From contig CAJHZI010000446.1 in assembly GCA_905160935.1 (NCBI GenBank), forward strand, positions 480,001 to 544,000: a DNA stretch of 64,000 bases, given 5' to 3'. Source of the DNA: Enchytraeus crypticus (Eukaryota > Annelida > Clitellata > Enchytraeida > Enchytraeidae). The notes under the pieces were generated by a model. The model saw only the letters and a program-made list of their open reading frames with translations, was not told the DNA's origin and did no database searches. This document shows, one piece after another, positions 1 to 24,728 of the stretch. Position 1 is the stretch's first letter. Every line of letters begins with the position of its first letter. The translations under genes were made by a program, and so were the position numbers.

Positions 1-32
1 TGAGGAAACTGACGTTAACCTTAGCTTTACCA

Positions 33-40
<8 letters not shown>
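1..40 (+). mobile_element. SINE-A 3' fragment
   Basis: Only the tail (gaggaaactgacgttaacc and the gctttaccagc end) is present, and it runs directly into a TA repeat. The family is described at 30901-31044. Confidence 0.7.
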
Positions 41-82
<42 letters not shown>

Positions 83-126
83 GCATATTTGTTTTTATTA
101 TATACATGTATATATAAACATGCATG

Positions 127-168
<42 letters not shown>
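38..168. repeat. (TA)n tract between two tail-to-tail SINE-A copies
   Basis: An almost pure TA run is broken by a short unique segment near 80-125. The flanking SINE-A copies face each other with their 3' tails, so the segment could fold as a large hairpin. Confidence 0.85.
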
Positions 169-309
169 AAGTTAATGTAAAGCTAATGTTAACGTCAGTT
201 TCCTCACTCGAAAGCGATGTCAGTGACGGGCGAGCCCAGGATTTGAACCCCGCACACCCCGATCCGCGGTCGAATAACCGACATCGCCACTGGTCCCAGC
301 CAGTAGTGA
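169..309 (-). mobile_element. SINE-A, near full length
   Basis: The copy carries the tail, the core and the box-B-like ggatttgaacccc segment in reverse orientation. It ends at the gccactgg palindrome. A short plus-strand head fragment (gatgtcggtaagatac) follows at about 303-325. Confidence 0.8.
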
Positions 310-329
310 TGTCGGTAAGATACTTTGTT

Positions 330-528
330 AATACCAGTGTTAGTACTAGAGTCGTTTGTTTTTTGCTTATACTGGTGTTAGTGTCAGTGTTAATTTGTGT
401 TAATGTCAGTGTTAGTATAAGAGTTAATTTGTGTTAATGTCAGTGTTAGTATAAGTGTTAATTTGTGTTAATGTCAGTGTTAGTATAAGTGTTAATTTAT
501 GTTAATGTCAGTGTTAGTATAAGTGTTA
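330..528. repeat. 34-bp tandem repeat
   Basis: About five units are built on gttaatttgtgttaatgtc with period 34. No coding content is recognised. Confidence 0.8.
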
Positions 529-653
529 TTACTAATAAATGTGATAATAGAAGTGTTGTAATCTTGGGCCAGCGCGAATGAAGGAATGCAATGATAACCA
601 CTTCAAAAACCACATTTCACAGACTGAGGGGTACAGTGGGATTTGGTAGAAGC

Positions 654-775
654 TACGCCTTTGAGATGTGATCAACTGGTTGGTCAAGGAGCAGTACATG
701 TATGTGCGGGGTTCAAAGCCTGGGCTCGCCCGTTTCTGACATCGCTTTCGAGTGAGGAAACTGAGGCTAACACTA
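654..775 (+). mobile_element. SINE-A, diverged
   Basis: The head is strongly diverged, but ggggttcaaagcctgggc and the gagtgaggaaactga core remain. Confidence 0.6.
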
Positions 776-1029
776 CTGCTTTATCTTTAGCAAGGGAGTG
801 CTCTTACTGAAATATACATGGAGTACAGAGTGATTATATGAATTGAACCTGTGACTCTACTGAGCACAATAGAGAGAAATCAACGTAATTGTGCTTGTCA
901 TCGGGTGGGAAGCAGATATTAAATGCTCCGCTTGATTAATTAATTGATTGATTACTTAATTTATGAACTAAACAGTTATTTAATTGACTGATTAATGGAA
1001 TTATTAATCAAACTAAATTATTAAGCACT

Positions 1030-1172
1030 GTTTTGATCTCGCTTTCTCTTGTGGTCTCTGTGTACTCAGTCGTCATCGTGTGGTGCTTTGGCGCCTGTTT
1101 GTGTAGAGTCTGCAAGAGACGTCCCTGACATTGCCTTATGGTGAGGAACCGGACGTTAAATTCTTATTGATT
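1030..1172 (+). mobile_element. SINE-C1 (core SINE, head variant 1)
   Basis: The head passes through gtggtctctgtgtactcag and tttggcgcctg. The core reads gacgtccctgacattgcc, followed by gaggaaccggacgttaa. Related copies lie at 3407-3500, 23215-23372 and 46655-46800. The core resembles that of SINE-A although the head is different. Confidence 0.6.
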
Positions 1173-1246
1173 TATTGATCGCTTGATTGATTGATTAACC
1201 AAATTTTAAATTGATGATTTAGTTGTTGTAGGTTAATTGACATTAA

Positions 1247-1362
1247 AAGATATATATATATATATATATATATTAGATATTATATATATATATATATATA
1301 GTATATTATATATATATATAAACATATACATAAATATATATATACATATATATATATATATA

Positions 1363-1420
<58 letters not shown>

Positions 1421-1432
1421 AGTAATGTAATT
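1247..1432. repeat. (TA)n-rich tract
   Basis: The stretch is TA dinucleotides with occasional CA and GA interruptions. Open frames here are trivial. Confidence 0.9.
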
Positions 1433-1439
1433 CTGCTTA

Positions 1440-1800
1440 ATCTTCGTTCTCATGGAAATCTTTCCAGGCGATCAGCCGCTGATTCACAGGAAGTAGTTTC
1501 ATGGAAATGATCTCCGGTAAAGTCAAGCGTCCGATCCTGGGGGCGTGTCCTGCGAACGCCAATCAATCCTTGCGCTCTCTGTTCCCTTGCTCCTATTGGC
1601 CAGGAAATTATTAGCGATTTCCATCGTTTGATCTTTTAATTAATAAACATCGGAAATGGATGCAAATATGAGCTAAACACCGCAGAGCCGTGAAGCCAAT
1701 CGTTGTGTGAGGGGGTGAAGGTTTGCCGGGGAAGGGGGGGGGGGGGAATTGCCTGGGGGGGGGGGGGGAACAATCAGTTAGCAATAAAATGATAGATTGT
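1440..1800. other. Unique GC-richer segment, no gene seen
   Basis: The sequence is unlike its TA-rich neighbours. It has two CCAAT-type motifs (cgccaatcaatcc, attggccag) and an ATGCAAAT octamer, followed by a G-rich run at 1725-1768. I see no splice-flanked reading frame. It could be a regulatory element or a promoter fragment; this is a weak inference. Confidence 0.25.
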
Positions 1801-2093
1801 CATCAGAAATATGATCTAGGTGTCCCCAGAAATCGTAGTAATTTACAAATCAAACAAGAAAATTAGGATTTTTCAACTAAAATAGGCAATTTGTTTTAAT
1901 GTTATATTCAACCAAAAGCATAATAATGACATTATGCTAATCAGTTTGGTGAAACTGTTAGGGACGTTTTGTGCGGCGCATTTTGATTCACATGCGCTAT
2001 CTAAGTGTGGTGTCACATAGTACTTTATGTGTAATGTCACATATCTAGGTGTACTGTTAAATATATTCTCTGTGTGCTGATACATTGTAATCT

Positions 2094-2550
2094 ATGTGTG
2101 ATGTCACTTTATCACATTGTAATCTGTGTGTGTTTTCACATATACCCTATGTGTGGTGTCACATAATAATCTGTGTTGTTTCATATAGTAATATATGTGT
2201 GACGTCTCATATACTCTATGTGTTGTGTCACATAGTAATCTATGTGTTGTGTTACATAGTAATCTATGTTACATTATCACACATTAATCTATGTGTGGTG
2301 TCACATAGTAATCCATGTGTTGTGTCACATACTAATCTATGTACGATGTCACATAGTAATCTATGTGTTGTGTCACATAGCTCTCCATGTACTGTATCAC
2401 ATATACTCTATGTGTTGTGTCACATAGTAATCTATGTGTGGTGTCACATAGTAATCAATGTGTGGTGTCATATATACCCTATGTATTTATCACATTGCTC
2501 TCTATGTGTGATGTCACATACTACTCTATGTGTTGTGTCACAGTAATCTA
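2094..2550. repeat. 24-bp tandem array of hairpin units
   Basis: About 19 degenerate units contain the inverted arms CTATGTG and CACATAG around a 6-bp loop. Because 24 is a multiple of three, one frame stays open by chance; I do not call it coding. Confidence 0.85.
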
Positions 2551-3230
2551 TGGCTCTAGCCTCTATATTCTAGACGTGTGATGACAGCTTCTTGAGGGAA
2601 TTAGACCTCGATTCTTTCAGTCTGATTTCAATTCAATCATATCCATCAATCCAACCATCATCTCCCCTTCCGTCCTCCTCTTCTTCTTTCATCTCTCCTT
2701 CACCAGTCTAGCATTCTCAATCCTCCTCCATTTATTTGTATCTATGCTATTATAATAATGAATTTTTACAGTTTTTATTCAATGTGCATACATTTGTTGC
2801 TTAGTAAATTTTGTTTAATTAACAATAAGCAATAATATTTCCCGGAATTGTGGGAATAAGATGATGATGGTGATGTTGCTTAGTAAATGTTTCTATTTCT
2901 TCATATACAATAATTCAATGTTATTTCCATTTTCCGTATGGCTTCAGTTGATAATTAACGAGTATGCTTAGCTTAAACTTTCCTTCCACATGTATATAGG
3001 GGACGCCACAGTTACTGTAAAATGGCTTATCCCTGTCAGAATAAGTTTGACGTCAGTTTGAATCCTTAAATGATGTAACTGATAGGCTACGTACGTGCCC
3101 ATCAAGAGAATTAGAGTGCTACTGTTGTCCAAGATAACAATGAGCACTAGACAACCGAACCTAACCGATAGTTGAATAGTTAGGAGAGATGGGCTATGAT
3201 TGCGCTCATCTAGGTCAATCAGTCAATCAA
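2551..3230. other. No gene recognised
   Basis: This is AT-rich unique sequence with a pyrimidine-rich patch (2655-2735). Nothing with splice signals or a long frame was found. Confidence 0.4.
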
Positions 3231-3269
3231 TAGGAATTTATCTACCAGTTCCTCGCCCAAGGACAATGT

Positions 3270-3410
3270 CAGGTACGTCCAGTGAATCTCGGACATTCAC
3301 TGGACTGGTTATACGGAAAATGGTCTAATTTGCCTAACGGATTAAACATGTGGTTTTAAAAGTGATAGATATCAACATAGTTGATTATTCACTATAATGC
3401 GTGCTTGCTT
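3270..3410 (+). mobile_element. SINE-B fragment
   Basis: The copy carries the SINE-B 3' part (cattcactggactggttat, then gcctaacggat and gataatatcaa-like tail). The better copy at 10192-10416 defines the family. Confidence 0.55.
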
Positions 3411-3500
3411 TTTTGCAGACTCTACAAAAACAGGCGCCAAAGCACCACACGATAACGACTGAATGCACAGAGACCACAATAGAAAGAGAGATCAAAACAG
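3407..3500 (-). mobile_element. SINE-C1 head fragment
   Basis: The sequence matches in reverse the head seen at 1030-1172 (actctacaaaaacaggcgcc, cagagaccacaatagaaag). Confidence 0.55.
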
Positions 3501-3786
3501 TGCAAGTCCAAGTTCCCTCTCTCACAGTGTTTTCACAGTCGATAAGGAGCATGACCCAAAGCCAGTCCAAGACACACAAAGCGTCCAGATCGCGTGATTG
3601 AGAGGGACATCCGGTGCCTAATTCACAATGTACGTCATGATTGAATTCATAAAACGTGTTTAATAGTCTCTGACCAGTCGGAAGTGGACCGGTAGATTGG
3701 ATTGAAATTGCGATCAAGCGCGCTGAGCCCTCGAGCGAGTGTTTACTCCGGGAAGTGGCTGCCCGTGGAGCGTGTCCCTGTATGAG

Positions 3787-3995
3787 AGACACAGAGAGAG
3801 AGAGAGAGAGGGGGGGGGGGGGGGAGAGAAAGAGAGAGAGAGAAAGAGAGAGTGTGTGTGTGAGAGAGAGGGAGAGGTTGGCAGAGAGAGCGATACACAG
3901 AGAGGGAGTGACGACATAGAGATAGACAGAGAGAGAGAGAGACAGAGAGAGAGAAAGAGAGACGATGACAGAGAGACAGACAGAGAGAGACAGCG
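3787..3995. repeat. GA-rich simple repeat
   Basis: The tract is dominated by agagag with a 14-bp G run. A LINE-A 3' end (ccatggacctgccagtagg) follows at about 4005-4042. Confidence 0.85.
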
Positions 3996-4042
3996 ACAGA
4001 GTGGTGCCATGGACCTGCCAGTAGGTAGTGCCAGTGGGTAGA

Positions 4043-4417
4043 GATAAATTATCCCGTGTTCACTTACACCACACATTGTTCATTTATACCCAACCCCTAT
4101 TTACTTACCCCTCCCCCATTTCTCTCACACCACCCACCCTAACCCCTCCCTCTGTTCATCCATGCGGCGTCAGGCGGCGGAGAGGAAATGGAAATGGGAT
4201 TATTGACTGGAGGAAGTCTGCGCGTGGAAGAGACTCGAGGATTATGAAATGATGCTTTAATAGAGGCTAGAGAGAGAGTTAATTAAACTGACCGATCGTC
4301 GTCCGCGACAACATCGACTCTTATTTGATTAAATTCTGCCGAGATTAGAGCATTAGGTCTCAGCCGTGAGTCCTGGGCGATAATAGAAGAGAGAAAGAAA
4401 AACTTAGAGTTCTAATT
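4043..4417. other. No gene recognised
   Basis: A C-rich stretch (4080-4160) is followed by unique sequence. I see no exon with both splice sites. Confidence 0.35.
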
Positions 4418-4555
4418 TGGCTGAAGCCAGTGGCGATGTCGGTAAGATATTCGATCGCGGATCAGTATGTGCGGGGTTCAAATCCTGGGTTATCCCGTCA
4501 TTGACATCGTTTTCGAGTGAGGAAACTGACGTTAACGTTAGCTTTACCAGCATTT
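4418..4555 (+). mobile_element. SINE-A, full length
   Basis: It starts at the tggctgaagccagtgg head, has ggggttcaaatcctggg as the box-B-like element, and ends at gctttaccagc. Confidence 0.85.
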
Positions 4556-4676
4556 TACTCATAGGAACCTGGTTAGGGTCCCTGCCCCAAATATTTTATG
4601 CTCAAACTTAAGTTTTAATCAGATTTGATAAAGACCAGGTAATCTTGATTAACACTGATGACTGATAAACTGTTTG

Positions 4677-4677
4677 C

Positions 4678-4729
<52 letters not shown>

Positions 4730-4732
4730 AGA
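4677..4732. repeat. (GA)n microsatellite
   Basis: The run is nearly pure GA and lies in AT-rich sequence. Confidence 0.9.
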
Positions 4733-4934
4733 GAAGAGGGAGAAAGATTATTGTTAATTACAAAAAATACATTGTAGTATCTGCAAAAATTGCTAAACTA
4801 CGTTTATGATAGAATGCTGTAAAATCTGTCGAAATTGAAAAACATATTTTTAATAACTACATTGAAAAATATTCTTTAAATTAAACAAATAACTAGAAAT
4901 TTAAAATTATAATTATCATCGCACCTTCTTTAGG

Positions 4935-5060
4935 ACCGACTGCAGCAGTGTCACACGAGCCAGAGCAGAGGACTCGGGTTCAAATCTCAGCCAATCTATT
5001 CTGATAAAACCTTTGTGAAGTGACAGCTACGTATTCTAGAACCCTTTCACTGAGAGAAAT
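4935..5060 (+). mobile_element. Possible tRNA-like SINE remnant
   Basis: A box-B-like cgggttcaaatctcagcc follows a tRNA-like stretch. Only one copy is evident in this window, so the family is uncertain. Confidence 0.35.
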
Positions 5061-5694
5061 GTGTTTATTAAACCAAAGAGAAATCACAATATACATTAAA
5101 TTCAATCAAAATTTAACAATAGAATGAAAGCTACAAATTAAATAGCCTTTGTTACATTGGCTTAGTGAAGGGGAGGCAGGGAGGGGAATTTGACTCTCCC
5201 AAGATGTCATGTGAATTTTTTATTAAGGCCAAAATATAAGTACATACATTGTATAAAGTGTGTGCCTCCCCCAAAGAGTTCCCCAAGAATAAAGTGTCTC
5301 CCAACATTAAATTGCCTCCCCAAGAATAATATGCTTCCTCCAAGAATAGAGTGCCCCCAAGACTAATTTCAGACTCCACTACTGCTTCGTGACCAATTGA
5401 TAGAATAGTCGCCTTCGAGAGATAAAACAGACGTTAATATAAGCTTTTTACAATTTTACAGAGCTAGTATAATAGTATGTAAGTTTAAAATAGAATGCTA
5501 CTATAGGCCGAAAATAGTTAAACATGTATAGTTATTTCTGGCTATTTATAGTCATCATATAAACAGTTTTACAAGAGAATTATTAGTAGCACGAGAATAG
5601 TTCAAAATAGTCATTAGCATGCCAATTGATTATAGCTCGATACATAGTCATTGGTAAATGGGCAATAGCTTGATAGATTGTCATTAGTGGGCCA

Positions 5695-6096
5695 TTGTCC
5701 TGTACTATATGGAGTCAATGTGTTAAATGGAGTTAATGTGTCATACTGAGTTAATGTGCTATATGGAGTCAATGTGCTATATGGAGTCAATGTACTATAT
5801 GGAATCAATGTGTTATAAGGAGTTAATGTGCTATATGGAGTCAATGTGTTAAATGGAGTTAATGTGTCATACTGAGTTAATGTGTTATATGGAGTCAATG
5901 TGCTATATGGAGTCAATGTACTATATGGAGTTAATGTGTTATATGGAGTTAATGTGCTATAATTATTGAGTTAATGTGTGATGCAAAATTACTGTGTTAT
6001 AAGGAGTACATGTATTACGTATGTATGTATGGGGTTAATGTGTCATATATATTTCACTTGTCATATATCGTTAACGTGTCATACAGACATAACATG

Positions 6097-6110
<14 letters not shown>
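5695..6110. repeat. 18-bp minisatellite running into the stop codon of the MANSC gene
   Basis: Roughly 20 units of gctatatggagttaatgt type continue without a break through the last codons of the minus-strand gene. The final residues INSI and the TAA are themselves one repeat unit. The array is therefore downstream sequence plus the coding end. Confidence 0.85.
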
Positions 6111-9249
<3,139 letters not shown>

Positions 9250-9950
9250 TGTTTTGTTTCACTGGCTGTATACTGCAGTAATGCGGAGATCAAAACTTGA
9301 CGAAGAAGACTCTATTTTTACTTAAAAAAAGAAGACTATTTTTTCATAAATTTTCCAAAAATGTTTTGTACGTTTTTATTGGAATTTTAAAAATAATAAT
9401 AATAGTATCCTTCGAGATGTCAATATTACAACTGATTTTGAACGACTTAGTTGCAGCTAATCGCTTTTATGTTTGATTATCAGTTGTTACGGTTAAACAT
9501 ATAAATGCGCGTACATTTATGTAAGTTTAAGCAATTTACAAAGCGTCTGCTATAGACCAAATCTAGCGGTAACGGTTGACACTCGATAGGTTCTTGTTAA
9601 GTTCTCTGTAAGTTCATTCTTAAATTAAATCTATTACTGAGTTCTTAGTATACAGCTTGTAAACTGCAATCAGTATGCTACGTGTAATCCTGATGTAACT
9701 ATTATGTAATATTTTTCTTTGATTAGAACAGATTACATTAGACTATTAGACTCTGATTGTCCTAGAGAGTAAATATTATGGATGATTGCTCTACTAGATG
9801 AAGCCTTCAGCTGTTGTATTGATCGCCGAGTAGATATTGCGAGATATGACCCTATGTTTACATGCAGGCCTACGTATCGCCTAACTGATTCCAGAAATGA
9901 ATTCTATACAATAAGTGGTCTCATCCCAAACAATTTCTCTGTTTATTATT
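9250..9950. other. Upstream region of the MANSC gene, no other feature seen
   Basis: This is AT-rich unique sequence. I see no clear TATA box or second gene. Confidence 0.4.

Positions 9951-9954
<4 letters not shown>

Positions 9955-10014
<60 letters not shown>
9955..10014. repeat. (TA)n microsatellite
   Basis: A pure TA run of about 30 dinucleotides. Confidence 0.95.
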
Positions 10015-10016
<2 letters not shown>

Positions 10017-10191
10017 TTGTACAGTAGATATAAACTTTGAACATTTCATGGGAAGATGCTATGAGGGGTTGCTAAAGACAGAAAAGAATGGAGGAATGCT
10101 GCCGTACTATGTTCTCTTCAGAACGTTATTGTTTTATTAACAATAGAAATTCGGATATAAAAATGAAATTAGTGATACTTCCAAGTATCTG

Positions 10192-10416
10192 AATGTCATA
10201 ATAGCGTAGGGGTAACGTCATGAAGTTTTAAATGACAGATCTTACGGTAAACTGAACCCTCGTGGGTTCGAATCCCAGCCGCGCTGATCTGAGAGTAAAA
10301 TTTCGGGCATTCACTGGACTGGTAACACGGAAAATGGTCTAAATTGCCTAACGGATTTAAATATATGGTATTAAGAGTGATAGATATCAACACAGCTGAT
10401 CATTTCACTATAATTG
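10192..10416 (+). mobile_element. SINE-B, tRNA-derived
   Basis: The head (tagcgtaggggtaacgtc ... cgtgggttcgaatcccagc) has box-A- and box-B-like elements. A body follows with cattcactggactggtaac and gcctaacggattt, ending near tttcactataat. Another near-complete copy is at 28093-28330. Confidence 0.75.
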
Positions 10417-10595
10417 TTGCATTATTATCACAAAATATCCACGGGTTCATCAGGGCGTGATTAGCGGATCAATCAATAACTCAGTAGCTTGTGTACACAG
10501 CTCATTGCTGCTCATGTGACTCTCGCCGTATCATAATCGATACACAAACACCTGTGCTCATTGCTGAGTCTTTAAGTTTCTTAATTAGGGGCTAC

Positions 10596-10805
10596 AGTAT
10601 ATAGATCTCTTGATTAGGGTCTATATGGGGCTCTTGATTAGGGTCTATATGGGGCTCTTGATTAGGGTCTAAATGGGGCTCATGATTAGGGTCTATATGG
10701 GTCTCTTGATTAGGGTCTATATGGGTCTTTTGATTAGGGTCTATAGGTCACTTGATTATGGTTTTTAGGTCTCTTGCCAAGGGTTTATAGATCACTTGAT
10801 TAGGG
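10596..10805. repeat. 24-bp minisatellite
   Basis: About nine units of gctcttgattagggtctata type decay toward the right edge. Confidence 0.85.
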
Positions 10806-10889
10806 TATCAATAGGCCTCTCGCTTACTAAACGACCAAACAACAAATCAATTCAACAGTTGCAGCGTCGCTTAAGATGCATATTATATA

Positions 10890-10990
10890 GCCTTTATTTC
10901 ACCGCTCAGGTAACAAGACAAGAAACAAACTACAATACAATCACACCACGGAGTCGCAAGGTCTGCTTTAATAAAGCTGGTTAAGCTAAG
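10890..10990 (+). repeat. Inverted near-identical copy of 7690-7790
   Basis: The block from tttcaccgctcaggtaac to gtaaagctggttaag-like sequence matches the reverse complement of 7690-7790 with very few differences. It ends in a SINE-A tail. Confidence 0.8.
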
Positions 10991-11394
10991 GTTTACGTCA
11001 GATATAATATCACACATCAGTTACACCGCTTATACTTTATATCATATATATCATTATATATATCATTATATTTTATATTCACATATATATATATCATATA
11101 TACATTCAAGTCGTATTGGCATAAACTATAGGAGGTACGGGCAGTAGGGCAATGGGGCCCTATGGTTCGCATCCAGTAGAACTTCGCATATCAAATGTTG
11201 CAAGCGCTTTGTGGTGTCGATAGAAAACTGCGCTCCGCACCGTTATTCATCTTAAACTTGACATCTGACGCTCGTCCGATCTCAAGATAATACAAATTTA
11301 TTAAATTGTAAGCATAAAAATAAAAACAAGATGAAAAAAGGTTTAAATGAAGAGAGCAATGAGAGGATAACGTTGAGACGATAAGCATAAGAGG

Positions 11395-11515
11395 ATGAAG
11401 ATGAGAGAATAAGGATGAGAGAATAAGGATGATAGAATATTAATATAGGATATAGGATATGAATGAGAGAATAAGGATGAGAAAAAGAGGATGAGAGGAT
11501 GAGGATGAGAGAAAG
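11395..11515. repeat. Degenerate GATGAGAGAATAAG repeat
   Basis: Short units of gatgagagaataag are interrupted by an AT-rich insert. They lie downstream of the CPOX stop. Confidence 0.6.
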
Positions 11516-11761
11516 CGGATTGTCCTACAGTTAAACAACATCATCTTGCCTATAACGTACTATCAACGTGCAGACTCTCTCGTCACATTATTACACTTTC
11601 TCCTGTGCACTATTAAACGATTATATTATATTATAGGATATATTATATTATATTGTTTCATCGACGCAAGCAGATAGGAGGTAATCACAGAGAATCACAA
11701 GAGCAGAGTCGAGACGTCACAACCGATGCGGTTGAGAAGACAAGGAAGGCAGTAGAGAGAA

Positions 11762-21613
<9,852 letters not shown>

Positions 21614-22160
21614 GGCAGATGTCTTTTATGACAGCTGCAAAATCAGACAGGCATAGTTACCATCATTTTATATTTTATATAAGATATAAAAAATTTAAAT
21701 TTATTAAAATTATGTATTTATAAATATTTAATACTATTCACATTAAATTGCTCGATCGCGATTCTGAGTGTTAGTAATGAAACATAGATCTTTCAATAGA
21801 CCATTTGTAGTAATGCAAACACTACCACCCGTTAAGATTCGTTAACACAAGAATATTAGTAGCTAACTATATTGGTAGAAGTATTCTAAGCAGTAGGCCT
21901 AATGCCAACGCCTTTTAAAAGATAACAGGTAGGCCTATAAAGTGAGAAAGCAAACCACTAAAGTTTATAATACGAAATTAATTGAGAAAATGCCCGATAT
22001 ATATCTATGTCATAAACATTGCAACAGGATTAAATTATAACTAATTTCTATTACAATTAATCAACTAATAAAAACTTGCAATAAGAGTAAATAACAACTA
22101 CATACTATAACTGATGAAATATTTACAACAGCTTAAGAATTACCTACAAATATAGGTAAA
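21614..22160. other. CPOX upstream region
   Basis: AT-rich sequence lies between the CPOX start and the polyQ frame. I see no definite promoter element. Confidence 0.4.
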
Positions 22161-22161
22161 A

Positions 22162-22494
22162 ATGATAGCAAGTATATATTTATATATAGAACATTTAACA
22201 AATGTAAACAAACACCAATGTAAACATGCCGGGCCCACACAGGAAGTAAATATCACTCCATTCGCTATAGCAGCACAGCAGCAGCAGCAACAACAACAAC
22301 AACAACAGAGTTATCTACCAGGTGTATGGTATACTATGGTATGCCATGATGTACAAGATATGTTGAAAGGCAGTATTAAAATTGCAGTTAGAGTGAAACC
22401 TTGGGCTGATTTTGTGGATTTTGGAATTTGTGAATTGAAAAACGGTGCAAATTCCAAAAATCCAGAAAATCTGTCCAAAGAACAAAGTGTGTAG
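22162..22494 (+). CDS. Possible first exon of an unidentified gene, divergent from CPOX
   Basis: A 110-codon frame includes a run of about ten Gln and then SYLPGVWYTMVCHDVQD, IAVRVKPWADFVDFG and NSKNPENLSK. The last part looks like normal protein sequence. A more conventional start would be the ATG at 22360. A GTGTGT donor-like site occurs at about 22489, just before the stop. I found no convincing downstream exon. The VKPWADFVDF segment faintly recalls the N-terminus of PRA1-type proteins, but that is speculation. Confidence 0.3.
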   Translation: MIASIYLYIEHLTNVNKHQCKHAGPTQEVNITPFAIAAQQQQQQQQQQQSYLPGVWYTMVCHDVQDMLKGSIKIAVRVKPWADFVDFGICELKNGANSKNPENLSKEQSV

Positions 22495-22599
22495 GCCAAA
22501 TATTATTAATCATAAAGAGTTAACAGTTATATGCATCAATATTCACTATCATTTCGCTATGTAGGTTTATATTTGACCTAAAATCAAGACGATACTTTA

Positions 22600-22830
22600 T
22601 ATAAGAGGAGATGATGAGAGAGAGAGAGAACTATGTTTATTGAAGTACACATACAAATATACATGCAATCACAAGGTCATCAAAGATGGTATATATACCC
22701 CATCTAGCTGACAACCAGATGATATGGAAGAGGTCATTAGTATAAATAACATAAATAATAATAATATGGCATACAATCAAGGCTATAGTCATTAAGCTGG
22801 AATAAATACATGTAGCAGCCCTCTTGTGAG
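22600..22830. repeat. Interspersed repeat family E
   Basis: A segment with ggtcatcaaagatggtatat and catctagctgacaacc recurs in diverged form at about 53080-53160 and 41825-41850. Its class is unknown. Confidence 0.4.
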
Positions 22831-23214
22831 GACATTCCTTGAAGCGAAGGTGAGAGGGCGTCAGAAATAAGTTGCTAACATATGTTTAGAGAATTCAGTC
22901 AAATATCAGTGTGCCTGGAACCTTAATGGGTTAGTTTTCCGTGACGCCCTATCCTCATTATCAGATTAGAGTAAGAGTAAAGTTGTCGCCATCAATACAT
23001 GTACAGAAGTTTTGATCAGCAGACGTTCCGTTGAATTCACAAGTTTAGCAGTCTCTGCTGTATAATATGTAGGCTGTATGTATGACATTTCTGTTAATGT
23101 GTTGTGTGCTTACATCGATTCTGATAATATTTTTGGTATAATTTGTTTGAGTGTCATTTTTTCATATATTTCCTTCTTAGACTCATTATCTTCCTCCTCA
23201 ATCTCTGGCAAATG

Positions 23215-23372
23215 GACTGCACTGACATTGGTCTCGCTTTCTCTTCAGACAATGCATTTGCTAGGGTGTTCTGTTGCAGACTGGTATTATTGTACTATAG
23301 TGGTATTGCAGTTGTATGTTCAGTTTGAGACGTCCCTGACATTGCCTTCGGGTGAGGAACCCAACTTTAAAT
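23215..23372 (+). mobile_element. SINE-C1
   Basis: It has the head (ctcgctttctcttcagac) and the core gacgtccctgacattgcc with gtgaggaacccaactttaaa. Confidence 0.6.
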
Positions 23373-23759
23373 CTTCATCTTTGTTGTATATATTTGTATG
23401 ACTAGATAGGGCCTACATGCGTGTGTAGCATATTTCAAGAGACTGCATTAGGCCTCAATAAAAATATTTTATAAAAAATATCGTATTTATTATTAAATTA
23501 ATAATGGTGCCTTTTTAAAATATATCATTAATAAATGACCATTTGTTTATTATTATAAGAATAACGTGCTCTTAGTTGCTATTATCTGAACTGCGTGTAC
23601 TTGGCTTCTTTATTTATAATATTTTGCTGATCAATAATAACTTAGCTACTTTATTCAGCTTAATTTAAATCATTAATAACTTGGCTACTTTATCCAGCTT
23701 CCGCTAGCTTCAAAAGTAATGTAGCCCTATAATTAAAAAATTCTATAAAAAGCTCCGAT

Positions 23760-23890
23760 ATATGATTAACCTTCCATGGGCCCAAGGGGATATCCATCAA
23801 TACTTGACTGACCTGGGCTTTGAACCCAGGCAACTTGTATCCGAGGCCAACACTCTAACCGTTGCACCATATCCACTCCCCATCACTGGT
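23760..23890 (-). mobile_element. tRNA-derived SINE fragment or tRNA-like locus
   Basis: The minus strand carries ggtgcaacggttagagtgtt (box-A-like) and cctgggttcaaagccc (box-B-like). I could not fold a clean cloverleaf, so I do not call a tRNA gene. Confidence 0.45.
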
Positions 23891-24728
23891 TCATCGCTGG
23901 CTCAGTCAGTATTCTGAAGTTATACGTGAGCTAATCTACATTGTATAAACTAAAATAAAAAACGTTGATTTTTTAATGTTTCTTCGACTAGATAAATAGT
24001 TCTAAACTGTCTCTGAGAATGTTAATTGATAGCCCCCCCGTACCCCCCCCCCCCCACTCTCCTCCCCCCAACCACTGCCCTTACAAACATAGGCCTACTT
24101 ACACTTAGAAATTGTCATATGAACAATGAAAATATAATTTATCATATTTTTATCAGCGGGCCTAAGGCGGAGGGGGTCCTGGCCCCCTGGTCCCCCCTAG
24201 ATCCGCCAATGGTCCTAAGATGAGAAATACCAATATGAGAGAGTTATTGATTCAAAAGACTTTATTACTTATTGATTTATGATTTATATAGGCCTATTTG
24301 AGTGAAGAATTATTAGCCGAGCTTGTATAAACACACGAAATTGTTTGGATCTCCATCAAATATTGAAAAGAGACGTTAAACGCTGATGGCAGAGCCAATA
24401 CAAAAAATTCAGTATCTGCAACACAAATTCTCTAGAACATTATCAATTAGTATATTAATACCAATTTCCTGATAAATTCTCAATGAAAGTTTTCTCTATT
24501 GTATTACATTATAACTCAAACAACAGTCTGTCCGAGACATAAAATTATTTTAAGTAATACTTAATCAAACATTTCAATTAATGTGAGTTATATTCAATGG
24601 ATTTGATTCAATTTACACAGTTAATACTACTGTTCTTTACTTTAGTTCAAATGTATTTTCACTTTAAATCCAAATATGTCTATCTATTGCTAGTTGATCT
24701 CATAAACTTTTTCAACTCTCCAGACTTA

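Noticed and set aside
2094..2581. His/Ser/Cys-rich forward frame of 150 codons
   Set aside because: 24-bp hairpin repeat translation.
4417..4611. Recurrent small frames with GDVGKI...[10 protein letters not shown]
   Set aside because: Translation of SINE-A; the same peptide appears at every copy on either strand.
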